Below the pieces are notes generated by a model that made no database searches, was not told the origin of the DNA, and worked only from the letters and a program-made list of their open reading frames with translations. A program made the translations under genes and the position numbers. Source: SZUA-584 sp964441275 (GTDB lineage: Bacteria; Bacillota; Clostridia; Christensenellales; SZUA-584). From it: a stretch of 64,000 nucleotides of DNA. Below are positions 52,457 to 61,166 of this stretch, one piece after another. Position 1 is the stretch's first letter; each line of letters begins with the position of its first letter. The stretch covers positions 1 to 64,000 of the forward strand of contig CAYTUG010000011.1 of assembly GCA_964441275.1 (NCBI GenBank). The letters are read 5' to 3'.

Positions 52457-53506
52457 TCACGGATCAACGTATTTAAGAGGTTGAGTCGCTGCCCATGTTG
52501 CCCAGTCGGTTTCCGCATTGCTCTTATCGATAAACAGGCATGGAACTTGCATATGCGGCTTATCTAGCGGACCATTTTCAAAGATTTCATACATCTTCTG
52601 AATTATGACCTTGCTTATGTGTTTGGGGAACTGTGCAGCCGTTCCTAACATTTCATCGGCAAGAATAAGAGCTACGCACTCGTCAGAGCCGTCAACGCCA
52701 ACGTTGAAAATCTTATCCTGAAGGCCGGCGTTTTTAAGAGCCGCTGCAACGCCTTGTGCGTTCGGGTCCATAAAGCACCAAACGCCCGTAATGTCAGGAT
52801 CGGAAAGCAAGAAGTTGTTCATGATGTCGTAAATCTTATCTACTGTAAACGTGCTGTCCGCTCCGTCCTGGCTGTTTACTATGGTGATTCCGGGGTACTC
52901 TGCTATGTAAGCATCGCGACCTTCCGCGCGCGTGCGCGCTACCGGGTTGGTGCTGTTGTCAAATGTGACAATTTTGCCGCTTCCGCCCATCGCTTTTGCC
53001 AAACCCTCCATTGCAATATATCCGGCTTGGAAGTTGTCCGACATGACTGAACAGTCGGCTATTGCCATGTTGGATGTGCTTTCAAGCAACAAACAAGGTA
53101 TTCCGGCATCAACAGCTTTTTTTACTGCAATAGATGTTCCCTCATAGTCGATTGAAGTTATAATGATCGCATCAAACCCTTGGGTGATGCAGTCCTCAAC
53201 AATCGCCAATTCGCGGTTAAAATCTTGGTTGCAATCGAACGGGGTTACTTTATCTTCCGGGTGCATCTCTGCCACAGCTGCAATAATGGCATCTTTTTGA
53301 GTGACAAAATAAGGGTTGCTTAATGTCTTGGTCAAGAAAGCTATCTGCAGCGGTTTTCTTGCCTCTCCAGTGTCGGGCGCTTGCTCTGTTGGTTTATCCG
53401 CCCCCCCAGGGGTGTCATCATTAGTTTTAGCCGGCGCGCAGGCGCATACAGCCATGGCAATTACCAATAACACAACAAGTAACAACAAGCCTTTTGATTT
53501 CTTCAT
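52457..53506 (-). CDS. Sugar ABC transporter substrate-binding lipoprotein (RbsB-like)
   Basis: This 349-residue lipoprotein (lipobox VCAC, Cys23) has a type I periplasmic-binding fold (Peripla_BP_4): IAFLTKTLSNPYFVTQKDA, CITQGFDAIIITSID, and later VGVDGSDECVALI. The family binds monosaccharides or related polyols, and some members bind autoinducer-2. It is unusual in coming after the ATPase and permease genes. Hairpins after its stop may raise its level relative to the catabolic enzymes. Confidence 0.92.
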   Translation of the reverse strand: MKKSKGLLLLVVLLVIAMAVCACAPAKTNDDTPGGADKPTEQAPDTGEARKPLQIAFLTKTLSNPYFVTQKDAIIAAVAEMHPEDKVTPFDCNQDFNRELAIVEDCITQGFDAIIITSIDYEGTSIAVKKAVDAGIPCLLLESTSNMAIADCSVMSDNFQAGYIAMEGLAKAMGGSGKIVTFDNSTNPVARTRAEGRDAYIAEYPGITIVNSQDGADSTFTVDKIYDIMNNFLLSDPDITGVWCFMDPNAQGVAAALKNAGLQDKIFNVGVDGSDECVALILADEMLGTAAQFPKHISKVIIQKMYEIFENGPLDKPHMQVPCLFIDKSNAETDWATWAATQPLKYVDP

Positions 53507-53696
53507 TTTGATCTCCTTTCATTTTTAAGGATTTGCTGCCAACGCGCTGGTATGTTTGTGCGTATTAGCTTTTGCCTTGTTTAACAGCTAAGCCTTTTAC
53601 TCCGCATTGCTAACACCGCGTATGCAACATCACCTTTAAACTGTTTATGCTAAACACATGCGTCGCACGTGAAGCGAACCTTTCACAACGGGGTAA

Positions 53697-54722
53697 CTAT
53701 TTTCTAATTTTTCTGCCTTTTTTGACATAAGCGTCGATAAGCACTGCGATTATGACTATTGAGCCTTCAGCTATATACTGAAAGTAATAGTCGAGTTTGA
53801 GCATGTTCATGCCGTTTCTGATTATTCCCATAATGAGAGAACCTATAAAAGTGCCTCCGATAAAGCCAAACCCGCCTGTGAAGCTTATACCGCCGACAAC
53901 TGACGCGGCTATGGCGGTGGTTTCATATCCTGTACCGGCAGTAGGTTGTCCCGAATACACGCGAGAAGCCAATATTATTCCGGCAATTCCCGCCATAACC
54001 GCACTTATAACATAAGTTCCAGTCAACACTTTGCGGATTTTGATACCCGAATGCGAAGCTGCAACAATATTGCCTCCAACCGCATATACATGCCTTCCAT
54101 ATCTGCTTCTCATCAAAATAGCCCATGTGATAAGGTACATCATAATCATGATGATTATCGAATAAGGCAATTCGAAAACAACCTGATTGGCTGAGTCCTT
54201 TATTACCCACGAGCCCGCGCCTATCACGCCGAAAGCTTCGGTATTGTTCACCACCGGATAACCGCCGGTGAACCAATATGCAATACCCCTTACTATCATC
54301 TGAGTAGAAATTGTAACTATAAACGCCGGTATTTTGGTAAAGGATACTAAAGCGCCGTTTGCAAGCCCTATGCCGCATGCAACCGCCAACGTTGCAACCA
54401 CGGTCAATATCGGGTCTAAACCGGCATTAAACAGCACCGCAAACAGACAACCTGCCGCCGCGCAGACCGAACCGACCGACAAGTCGATTCCGCCGCCAAG
54501 AAGGACGACAGTCATACCTATGGCAACAATTCCGTTAACGCTGATTTGCCTTAGAATATTGACAAAGTTGTTTAACTGGAAAAAGTTTGGGGCAAAAATA
54601 CTTATAAGAACACACAAAATAACCAACGCCCCAAGTATTCCGTAATTGGCTTTATAATACTTTTTAATTGCGGCTATAAAACCTCTCCGATTAGAATACT
54701 CATTATTCTTACTCATCTTCAC
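53697..54722 (-). CDS. Sugar ABC transporter permease (RbsC-like)
   Basis: About 341 residues with ten or so hydrophobic segments, BPD_transp_2 family: NILRQISVNGIVAIGMTVVLLGGGIDLSVGS is the family region (split), and GGNIVAASHSGIKIRKVLTGTYV is the coupling loop. The GTG at 54722 lies 5 bases after AGGAGG. An ATG two codons on (54716) is also possible. It overlaps the end of the ATPase gene. Confidence 0.92.
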   Translation of the reverse strand: MKMSKNNEYSNRRGFIAAIKKYYKANYGILGALVILCVLISIFAPNFFQLNNFVNILRQISVNGIVAIGMTVVLLGGGIDLSVGSVCAAAGCLFAVLFNAGLDPILTVVATLAVACGIGLANGALVSFTKIPAFIVTISTQMIVRGIAYWFTGGYPVVNNTEAFGVIGAGSWVIKDSANQVVFELPYSIIIMIMMYLITWAILMRSRYGRHVYAVGGNIVAASHSGIKIRKVLTGTYVISAVMAGIAGIILASRVYSGQPTAGTGYETTAIAASVVGGISFTGGFGFIGGTFIGSLIMGIIRNGMNMLKLDYYFQYIAEGSIVIIAVLIDAYVKKGRKIRK

Positions 54723-56220
54723 TATTTCCTCCTGTTGCATAGTGCATTATTTTTACTTGTGTCGGCATTTCTTTGATTGCATCGATTACTCCGGCGACCT
54801 CGCCTTCATGCATTACCACAATTCTGCTTGATAAGTTTATTATTTCGGGTAAATCGGACGAAATAAATATAATCGTTAAACCTTTTGCAATAAGCTGATG
54901 CATCAACTCATATATTTCCACCTTTGCGCCAACGTCAATTCCGCGGGTGGGTTCATCCATAATAAGTAACTCCGGCTCGGTGGCAAGCCATTTTGATATA
55001 ACAACCTTTTGCTGGTTGCCTCCGCTCAGCTCGCTGCACGTCTGGTCTACACCGCTTGTCTTTATGCTGAGGCTGTTCAAGTATTCGTCGATAATTTTCT
55101 TTTCTCGCCTGCCGTTGACATTAAACCCTTTGATAAATTTTTTTAAAACCGTTATGGTCAGATTAAATCCCAAGGTATTGTTTAGAATTAGCCCCGCGTT
55201 TTTTCTATCTTCGGGGATAAGCCCGATGCCCGCCTCAATCGCAGCTTGCGGACACTTAATATCTATCTTCTTGCCTTTAAAATAAACCTCGCCGGATTCA
55301 AGTTTATCCAAACCAAACAAAGCGCGCGCAAGCTCTGTTCTGCCCGAGCCTACAAGCCCGGAGAAACCTAAAATCTCACCCTTTTTAACATCAAAACTCA
55401 CGTCTTTTAGTTTTTTGTTTGTGAATCCTTTTACTTCAAGAAGCGTTTCGCCTCCTACCGGGCGTTTGCCCACATAAAAGTTTTCTATGGTGCGCCCGAC
55501 CATCATTTCCACAAGCTCCTTGTTGGACGTGTCCTTTATCTGACGCGTGCCTACCAGCTTACCGTCCCTCATTACGGTAACTCTATCGCCTATCTCGAAA
55601 GCTTCGTTCATGCGGTGCGATACATATATTATTGTCACGCCTTGTTTAGTTAATCTGCGGATAGCGTCAAACAAAGCTTTGATTTCCCTATCGGTCAGGC
55701 TTGCCGAAGGCTCGTCCATCGCTAAAATCTTAGCGTTGCGCGAAAGCCCCTCGGCTATTTCTGTCATCTGCTGTTGGGCGATTGACAAATCTTTAACCAG
55801 CATATTAGCCTTGATATCCATGTTAAGACTATCAAGCAGCTTTTGCGCTTCATTTTCCATCTTTGCGTAATCGACAAAACGGAATGGTTTTTTTACAAAT
55901 TCATCGCCCCTGAAAATGTTTTCGGATATAGTCATGTTCGAGCACAGCTGAATTTCCTGATGTATCATGGCTATTCCATTTTTTATCGCATCGCTGGGCG
56001 TATTTATATTGGCTATTTCCCCGTTTATATAAATAGTGCCGGAATCAGCTTTATGAACTCCCGAAAGGATTTTAAGCAGCGTTGATTTGCCCGCGCCATT
56101 TTCGCCCATCAGAACATGCACTTCACCGGCCTTGCATTCAAAGTTAAAATTGTCCAACGCATGAACACCGTGAAAGCGTTTGTCTATACATTCCATCCGA
56201 AGAATTGAATCGTTTAGCAT
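54709..56220 (-). CDS. Sugar ABC transporter ATP-binding protein (RbsA/MglA-like)
   Basis: This 503-residue tandem ATPase has first-domain Walker A GENGAGKST, LSIAQQQMTEIAEGL, MDEPSASLTDRE and the switch His in YVSHRMNEA. The second domain has LSGGNQQKVVISKWL and MDEPTRGIDVGAKVEIY. The ATG at 56220 is chosen because GGAG lies 5 bases upstream. The GTG at 56226 overlaps that site. It is preceded by a leader carrying a terminator. Its first domain is the closest visible relative of the degenerate domain in the kinase gene upstream. Confidence 0.94.
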   Translation of the reverse strand: MLNDSILRMECIDKRFHGVHALDNFNFECKAGEVHVLMGENGAGKSTLLKILSGVHKADSGTIYINGEIANINTPSDAIKNGIAMIHQEIQLCSNMTISENIFRGDEFVKKPFRFVDYAKMENEAQKLLDSLNMDIKANMLVKDLSIAQQQMTEIAEGLSRNAKILAMDEPSASLTDREIKALFDAIRRLTKQGVTIIYVSHRMNEAFEIGDRVTVMRDGKLVGTRQIKDTSNKELVEMMVGRTIENFYVGKRPVGGETLLEVKGFTNKKLKDVSFDVKKGEILGFSGLVGSGRTELARALFGLDKLESGEVYFKGKKIDIKCPQAAIEAGIGLIPEDRKNAGLILNNTLGFNLTITVLKKFIKGFNVNGRREKKIIDEYLNSLSIKTSGVDQTCSELSGGNQQKVVISKWLATEPELLIMDEPTRGIDVGAKVEIYELMHQLIAKGLTIIFISSDLPEIINLSSRIVVMHEGEVAGVIDAIKEMPTQVKIMHYATGGNSEDE

Positions 56221-56422
56221 AAGCACTCCTTTTCAATATGTTTTTTCAATAAGCCATATGCTATTTTAATTTCTAATAACAAATCCGTAGTAATTCTGCA
56301 TATTTTCAAACAAAGCGCACAATTGCGATTAGTTGTTTTTATGCAATAGGGGCGCTCCCTTTTTTGTGTTAGCTTATATTGTTTGCCCGAATTATCCGCA
56401 AAATCAGATAATTCAAGATAAC

Positions 56423-56453
56423 AAAAAGCCGCCCCAATAACATTAGGGGCAGC
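56423..56453 (-). terminator. Intrinsic terminator in the leader of the sugar transporter operon
   Basis: On the minus strand an 8-bp stem GCTGCCCC/GGGGCGGC (56446-56453 and 56428-56435, one G-U pair) with a 10-base loop is followed by TTTTT (56423-56427). It lies between the promoter at 56527-56555 and the ATPase gene at 56220, so it works as an attenuator of the importer rather than only as the end of the kinase transcript. Confidence 0.85.
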
Positions 56454-56485
56454 CATAGCCTTCTAATAAACGCCAGCGTTGGCGT
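56448..56485 (-). promoter_or_regulatory. Candidate ANTAR-target hairpins (P1/P2) of the antitermination leader
   Basis: P1 (56470-56485, minus strand) is a 5-bp stem ACGCC/GGCGT with the hexaloop AACGCT, which has the A at position 1 and G at position 4 conserved in EutV-type ANTAR target loops. A second possible hairpin (P2, 56448-56460) pairs GGC with GCC around TATGGCT, which holds the same A-x-x-G spacing. The 3' strand of P2 is part of the 5' strand of the terminator stem, so the two are mutually exclusive. P1 is convincing. P2 is short and less certain. Confidence 0.6.
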
Positions 56486-56526
56486 ATCAATATTCAGTTT
56501 ACAAGCAAATTCAACTGTCCGCAGTC

Positions 56527-56555
56527 AATATACCATTATAAATCAGTCATGTCAA
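56527..56555 (-). promoter_or_regulatory. Consensus promoter of the sugar transporter/catabolic operon
   Basis: TTGACA (56550-56555), exactly 17 bases, TATATT (56527-56532) on the minus strand. The -35 begins at the base after the kinase stop codon. The leader to the ATPase ATG would be about 300 bases, long enough for attenuation. Confidence 0.8.
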
Positions 56556-58376
56556 CTAAATAATTGATGTATTATATATTTTATTCTTTGAAAGCTTAAT
56601 CTCGACTTGCGCGCCGTTAAAATTGCCAAACGTTATAGAGCCGTCAAATGATTTGGTAATGGAATCGATAATCAACAAACCCACGCTTGAAGTCGTTTGC
56701 GGCACAAAATCATCCGGGAAACCAATTCCGTTATCTTTTACACAAATATAAATATTATCTTTATTGTCTTTGCAAATAATTGAAATGGAAAGACATTGAT
56801 GTTCCAAAAGCGACGCGTGTTTTATGCTGTTACAAATTAATTCATTCAATATCAGGCATATTGAGGTAGCATTGTTATAGGGAATGCTTATTTCGTCAAT
56901 CTCTAAATTTAGCTTAATCTTTTCGTAATTATATAGATGTACTATTTCGTTAACTATTTCTTTTAAGTATATTATGCCAATGCATGAATCGTTTCTGCTT
57001 AGCAATTCGTGTACCTTTGCAATTGTCTTTATGCGAAATATAAGCATATTGAAAATATCCCGTTCACGATTGTTAAATGCGTACTTTTTTTGCATGTTTA
57101 ATAAACTGATAACAATTTGGAGATTGTTTTTAATTCTGTGGTGGCTTTCCTGCAACAGTATCGAGCTGCCGACAAGCCTCGAATGTTCCATAGCTATCGC
57201 AACTTCTTTGCTAAACGCCTCCAAATAAACAATTTCTTTTTGCGTACATATATGCGCGTCGTAATAGGAAATTTGTATAAGGCATTTTAATTGCCCGCGC
57301 AGTGAAATAGTTTTCCCGACTAATGTTTGTACGTCGTTTTTCATCATAAATAAGTCCGAAAAAAATGTATCGTCCCTTGACAAATAGTGCATCCCTTCCG
57401 TTTTGATTAATTCAAGAATGCATTCTTTTTTTAGGTTTGTTACGTCTTTAGTTGCCGAATCGTAGTAAATTATCGAGTCAATTATATTTCCGTATTTACC
57501 GTCAACTATATACATTATGCAACCATCGGCCCTTAATAACAAAGCTATATCTTTAGCCATCTGGTTTAAGACATGTTTGATTTCCGAGGTAGAGGTAAGT
57601 TCATCCGTGTTTCTAAATATAGTATTTAAAACTTCTAATGTTTTGTGTTCAGGTTCGTTGTCCGCAGGCTCCCAGCCCGCAAGCAATCTAATCAGTATGC
57701 TTGGGTTGTGTTTTGCCTGATGAGAATCAATAGTACCTAAGTTCTTCCCGTTTGTAACTATAGTTATGTTATCCGAAACCCTAATACAATCTTCAAGTCT
57801 ATTAGTTAAATAAATTATGCTCGTTCCTTCTTGTTTTAACGCTTTCATGATTTGCATAAATTTTGTTGCCCTAAAGTATGTTAAGTAACTTAATGCATCA
57901 AAAATAATAACGACCGTAGGTTTGCATAAATATATTTTAACTAGTTCGAGCAGTTTTTTTTCTTCGACTGTTAACGTGGTTACTAAATCGTCAAGATTAT
58001 AGTGCAGCTCAAAACACGATAAAACTTCTTGCGCCACTTTGTATGCGGTTTTCCTGTAACGCGGAAACGATTTGTCGTTGATGTATAAGTTTTCAAATAT
58101 CGTTAAATTATCAAACAGGCGTTCATCCTGCAGGATAAATTGGACATCCCCATCTTTTATTAGTTGTTTTGGAGATGTTCTTTCCCCGTTGTATATAAAA
58201 CTGCCATGTTGGGAAACAATTTCACCGCTAAAGTAGTCTATCAGCTGCTTGAGCTCAGCCACTTTAAGGCTTATTATGGAATGAATCTCGCCTTCTAAAA
58301 GATTAAGATTAAAGTCTTCGCTCACGCCATTAGCTTTTATGTGGTTGACATTTAATATGCTGGTACCTGCTTCCAT
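56556..58376 (-). CDS. Hybrid sensor histidine kinase with degenerate ABC-ATPase sensor domain
   Basis: The 606-residue protein has three parts. Residues 1-235 follow the RbsA first ATPase domain in order (EGEIHSII, ILQDERLFDNLTIFENL, LTVEEKKLLELVKIYL, VVIIFDALSYLT, IIYLTNRLEDC, IVTNGKNLGT). However, Walker A is gone (SLKVAELKQ at 36-44), the catalytic Glu is Ala161 and the switch His is Asn192, so it should not hydrolyse ATP. Residues about 245-400 look like a GAF domain. Residues 408-600 are a HisKA_2 kinase: phosphoacceptor region ESHHRIKNNLQ (His412/413), N box LNELICNSIKHA, G1 VKDNGIGFP and G2 SVGLLII. There is no membrane segment, so it is cytoplasmic. The response-regulator gene lies just upstream. 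Confidence 0.85.
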   Translation of the reverse strand: MEAGTSILNVNHIKANGVSEDFNLNLLEGEIHSIISLKVAELKQLIDYFSGEIVSQHGSFIYNGERTSPKQLIKDGDVQFILQDERLFDNLTIFENLYINDKSFPRYRKTAYKVAQEVLSCFELHYNLDDLVTTLTVEEKKLLELVKIYLCKPTVVIIFDALSYLTYFRATKFMQIMKALKQEGTSIIYLTNRLEDCIRVSDNITIVTNGKNLGTIDSHQAKHNPSILIRLLAGWEPADNEPEHKTLEVLNTIFRNTDELTSTSEIKHVLNQMAKDIALLLRADGCIMYIVDGKYGNIIDSIIYYDSATKDVTNLKKECILELIKTEGMHYLSRDDTFFSDLFMMKNDVQTLVGKTISLRGQLKCLIQISYYDAHICTQKEIVYLEAFSKEVAIAMEHSRLVGSSILLQESHHRIKNNLQIVISLLNMQKKYAFNNRERDIFNMLIFRIKTIAKVHELLSRNDSCIGIIYLKEIVNEIVHLYNYEKIKLNLEIDEISIPYNNATSICLILNELICNSIKHASLLEHQCLSISIICKDNKDNIYICVKDNGIGFPDDFVPQTTSSVGLLIIDSITKSFDGSITFGNFNGAQVEIKLSKNKIYNTSII

Positions 58377-58500
58377 TTCACTCCTAACGCATTCGCAATA
58401 ATCAAAAACGAAGCTTATTTAAGCCGATAATTTATTATAACCTTTTTTCCCGTATGTTTTTGTTAGCATTTTATATTAACCAATTGAATGTATATCGTTG

Positions 58501-59082
58501 TCATTTTTGCTTATCAATTATCTCTCTTGCAATAAGAAAAATTTTTTTGTTTTGCTGTCTGCTTTTTAACTGAAGATATTTCATAGCTTGGGGTTCTTTA
58601 TAACCAAGCTGTTCCATCACTATACCTTTTGCTTTTTCGATTATCTTCCGCTCCGCCAAAGATGTTTTCACATCATCCAAATTTTTTTTAAGCTCGCCAA
58701 GCTCTTCGAATCTTGAAATCGCGATCTTTATCATCGCATTTAACTCAGACGAATCAACCGGTTTTTGCAGATAACCAAAAGCGCCAAGCGCATTGGCTTT
58801 GTCTATAAACGAATGCTCTCTGTATCCAGTGATAATTATGCTCGGTATCGGCTTAATTTTATATACCTCTTCTAATACGCTAAGCCCGTCGATTACCGGC
58901 AAATCAATATCCATTATTATCAAATCGGGATCAGTAGAAATAATCCCGTCAATAGCGCCCGGTCCGTCATTTGCTTCGCCTATTACCCTATGCCCAATTT
59001 CTTCAACCATAATACTAAGGCCCACAAGCGTTATCGGCTCATCTTCCGCGATAAACACACTTATACTCCTGTTTTGCTGCAT
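58501..59082 (-). CDS. ANTAR-domain response regulator (antiterminator)
   Basis: The 193-residue protein has an N-terminal receiver domain with acidic pocket AEDE (13-16), phosphorylated Asp58 in IIMDIDLP, Thr85 and Lys107 in YLQKPV. A coiled linker (125-140) leads to an ANTAR RNA-binding domain (about 140-190) with ERKIIEKAKGIVMEQLGY and EPQAMKYLQLKSRQQNKKIFLIAREI. The pair with a HisKA_2 kinase matches EutV/EutW architecture. The regulator should dimerise when phosphorylated and bind hairpins that prevent terminators. AGAGAGG is 6 bases before the ATG. The kinase gene follows 124 bases later. Confidence 0.93.
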   Translation of the reverse strand: MQQNRSISVFIAEDEPITLVGLSIMVEEIGHRVIGEANDGPGAIDGIISTDPDLIIMDIDLPVIDGLSVLEEVYKIKPIPSIIITGYREHSFIDKANALGAFGYLQKPVDSSELNAMIKIAISRFEELGELKKNLDDVKTSLAERKIIEKAKGIVMEQLGYKEPQAMKYLQLKSRQQNKKIFLIAREIIDKQK

Positions 59083-59139
59083 ATGTTACCTCTCTAAAGG
59101 CTATCACAACTTCCCCGATGTTCGGTACGGCACAATATT

Positions 59140-59168
59140 AATATATCATCAACACCGATTTTTATCAA
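59140..59168 (-). promoter_or_regulatory. Promoter of the ANTAR regulator and kinase genes
   Basis: TTGATA (59163-59168), 17 bases, TATATT (59140-59145), about 60 bases before the regulator ATG. No terminator is seen in this leader, so the two sensory genes should be expressed constitutively. Confidence 0.65.
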
Positions 59169-59254
59169 TTAAAATGTCCATTACCAATAAGAACTAAATT
59201 GTTGTCCAAAAACGCTATTTTAAAACATAGCCGGATACTCTGAAAAATATTTTA

Positions 59255-59282
59255 TTGAAAACTTTTTCGATAAAGATATAAT
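59255..59282 (+). promoter_or_regulatory. Promoter of the DUF951-lepB pair
   Basis: TTGAAA (59255-59260), 16 bases, TATAAT (59277-59282), about 60 bases before the DUF951 start. It diverges from the regulator promoter. Confidence 0.7.
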
Positions 59283-59340
59283 GATATAAGATCGACAGCA
59301 TCGTTATTACAATATTGGCGCGCAAAATTCGGAGGAATAT

Positions 59341-59523
59341 GTGCAGTACGCACTTGGTGATTTCGTACAAATGAAAAAACCGCATCCATGCGGCGAAAAC
59401 AAATGGCGGATTATTCGCGTTGGCATGGATGTCAAAATAAAATGTCTAAAATGTTCTCACATTGTAATGATGCCGCACGAAATCTTTATTAAACGTTTAA
59501 AAAGGATATTGCCCAATGGATAA
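59341..59523 (+). CDS. DUF951 family protein
   Basis: This 60-residue protein (DFVQMKKPHPCGENKWRIIRVGMDVKIKC is the family region, here in parts) has an HPCG motif and CLKCSH, suggesting metal binding. It starts with a GTG, after TCGGAGGAATAT. Such proteins are widespread in Bacillota, with no settled function. Its end overlaps the lepB ATG, so the two are translationally coupled. Confidence 0.88.
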   Translation: MQYALGDFVQMKKPHPCGENKWRIIRVGMDVKIKCLKCSHIVMMPHEIFIKRLKRILPNG

Positions 59524-60085
59524 TGATTGTAACGAGCAAACACCGCAATACGATTCACGCGCACAGTCAAGCAAAAATAAAAAAAGGCGCGAACGTTTCA
59601 ATTTTTTTTTGATGCTGATAACTGCGGCGGCGATTGCATTAAGCCTTAGGTTTTTTGTTTTTGAGCTTGTTAGAGTCGAAGGCAGTTCTATGGAAAATAC
59701 GCTGCACGATAACGAATATGTTTTTATGGAACGCGTGACATATTGGTTCCGCAGCCCTGATTTTGGCGACATAGTTATTTGCACCTATCCTGACGAACCC
59801 GGTAAAACTTTTGTAAAGCGCATAATAGGCTTGCCCAGCGATAAAATACTGATAAGCAACGGCACGCTATATATAAACGGCAAGCCGGATTCAACTTATT
59901 TTTCCGAACCGATGTTTGAGGACTTTGGGCCTTATGTAGTTCCTGAATGCTATTTTTTTGTTATGGGAGACAACAGAAATAATTCAAAAGATTCGCGCAT
60001 TGTCGGTCCGCTCGACAGAAATCGAATTTTAGGCAAAGCGGCTTTTGTTATCTGGCCGCCGGCAGAAATACACGGATTATCATAA
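59516..60085 (+). CDS. lepB: Signal peptidase I
   Basis: This 189-residue membrane-anchored serine protease removes Sec signal peptides. One hydrophobic segment (about residues 29-48) is followed by VEGSSMENTL (catalytic Ser), FVKRIIGLPSD (catalytic Lys) and MGDNRNNSKDSR. The size is that of the short Gram-positive type. Confidence 0.95.
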   Translation: MDNDCNEQTPQYDSRAQSSKNKKRRERFNFFLMLITAAAIALSLRFFVFELVRVEGSSMENTLHDNEYVFMERVTYWFRSPDFGDIVICTYPDEPGKTFVKRIIGLPSDKILISNGTLYINGKPDSTYFSEPMFEDFGPYVVPECYFFVMGDNRNNSKDSRIVGPLDRNRILGKAAFVIWPPAEIHGLS

Positions 60086-60099
60086 AAACGGCGCCTTGT

Positions 60100-61164
60100 T
60101 TAATTTTGCCCGGATAATGCACGGGTTTTATCGTCAAGTATAAGCGCATCAATCATTTCGTCCATGTCCCCGTCAAGAAACTGTTCTAACTTATACAGCG
60201 TTACAGAAATTCTGTGATCGGTTACGCGCCCTTGAGGGAAGTTATAAGTTCTTATTCGCTCGCTCCTGTCTCCCGAACCAACCTGGTTTTTGCGGCTTTG
60301 GGACAGGGCTTCTTCCTGCTCTTGCCGCGCCATGTCATAAAGCCGCGCTTTTAGCACTTTCATAGCCTTATCTTTATTCTTAAGCTGAGATTTTTCATCC
60401 TGGCATGTAACAACAACTCCGCTCGGCTCGTGAGTTATCCGCACCGCCGAATCGGTAGTGTTTACGCTTTGCCCCCCGTTGCCTGACGAGCGAAACACAT
60501 CGATGCGCAAATCGTTTGGCGCTATATGTATATCTACGTCTTCGGCTTCAGGCAAAACGGCAACCGTCGCCGCCGATGTGTGTATGCGCCCCGACGATTC
60601 CGTTTCGGGCACTCGCTGTACACGATGAACGCCGCTTTCATACTTAAGCCGAGAATACGCGCCATGCCCCGAAATAAGCAATGTCAACTCTTTAACTCCC
60701 CCAAGCTCCGTAAGGTTGCCGCCTAATCTCTCTATTGTATACCCTGCACGCTCCGCATAGCGGGTGTACATCCGCCAAAGCGCGCCTCCGAAAAGCGCGG
60801 CTTCGTCTCCGCCCGTACCTGCGCGTATCTCTAACACAACATTCTTATCATCACTTGGATCTTTAGGAACAAGCAAAAGTTTAAGTTCTTCTTCAACAAT
60901 TATATTCTCTTGCCTTATCTGCTCAAGCTCTTCGCCTGCCATCGCTGCAATCTCCTGGTCCGTATCGTTTAGCATCTGCTCAAGCTCTTTTATTTGATCT
61001 GTGTTGCGTTTATATTTGGTGTATTTATCAACAATTTCGCTTAAAGCCGCATGCTCACGCGCAAGCTTGGTGTAAACCTCTTGGTTTTGAATTATCTTGG
61101 GCTTTGAAAGCATTTCCTCCAGCTCTGAAAACCGGTCAACCTGTGAGTTAAGCTTATCTATCAT
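60100..61164 (-). CDS. prfA: Peptide chain release factor 1
   Basis: The 354-residue factor terminates translation at UAA and UAG. The GGQ loop is in RSSGNGGQSVNTTDSAVRITH-type sequence (GSGGQ form GNGGQ). The stop-codon PxT-type tip lies around VQRVPETESSGRIHTSAATV. It ends 14 bases from lepB on the opposite strand and follows prmC by 2 bases, the usual pair. Confidence 0.97.
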   Translation of the reverse strand: MIDKLNSQVDRFSELEEMLSKPKIIQNQEVYTKLAREHAALSEIVDKYTKYKRNTDQIKELEQMLNDTDQEIAAMAGEELEQIRQENIIVEEELKLLLVPKDPSDDKNVVLEIRAGTGGDEAALFGGALWRMYTRYAERAGYTIERLGGNLTELGGVKELTLLISGHGAYSRLKYESGVHRVQRVPETESSGRIHTSAATVAVLPEAEDVDIHIAPNDLRIDVFRSSGNGGQSVNTTDSAVRITHEPSGVVVTCQDEKSQLKNKDKAMKVLKARLYDMARQEQEEALSQSRKNQVGSGDRSERIRTYNFPQGRVTDHRISVTLYKLEQFLDGDMDEMIDALILDDKTRALSGQN

Positions 61165-61166
61165 TA

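Noticed and set aside
56214..56456. 80-codon minus-strand ORF before the transporter ATPase
   Set aside because: It spans the leader and terminator hairpin, lacks a ribosome binding site and has no protein-family character.
60106..60126. CCCG/CGGG hairpin with TTTT as lepB terminator
   Set aside because: It lies inside the prfA coding end and the stem is only 4 bp, too weak to call.
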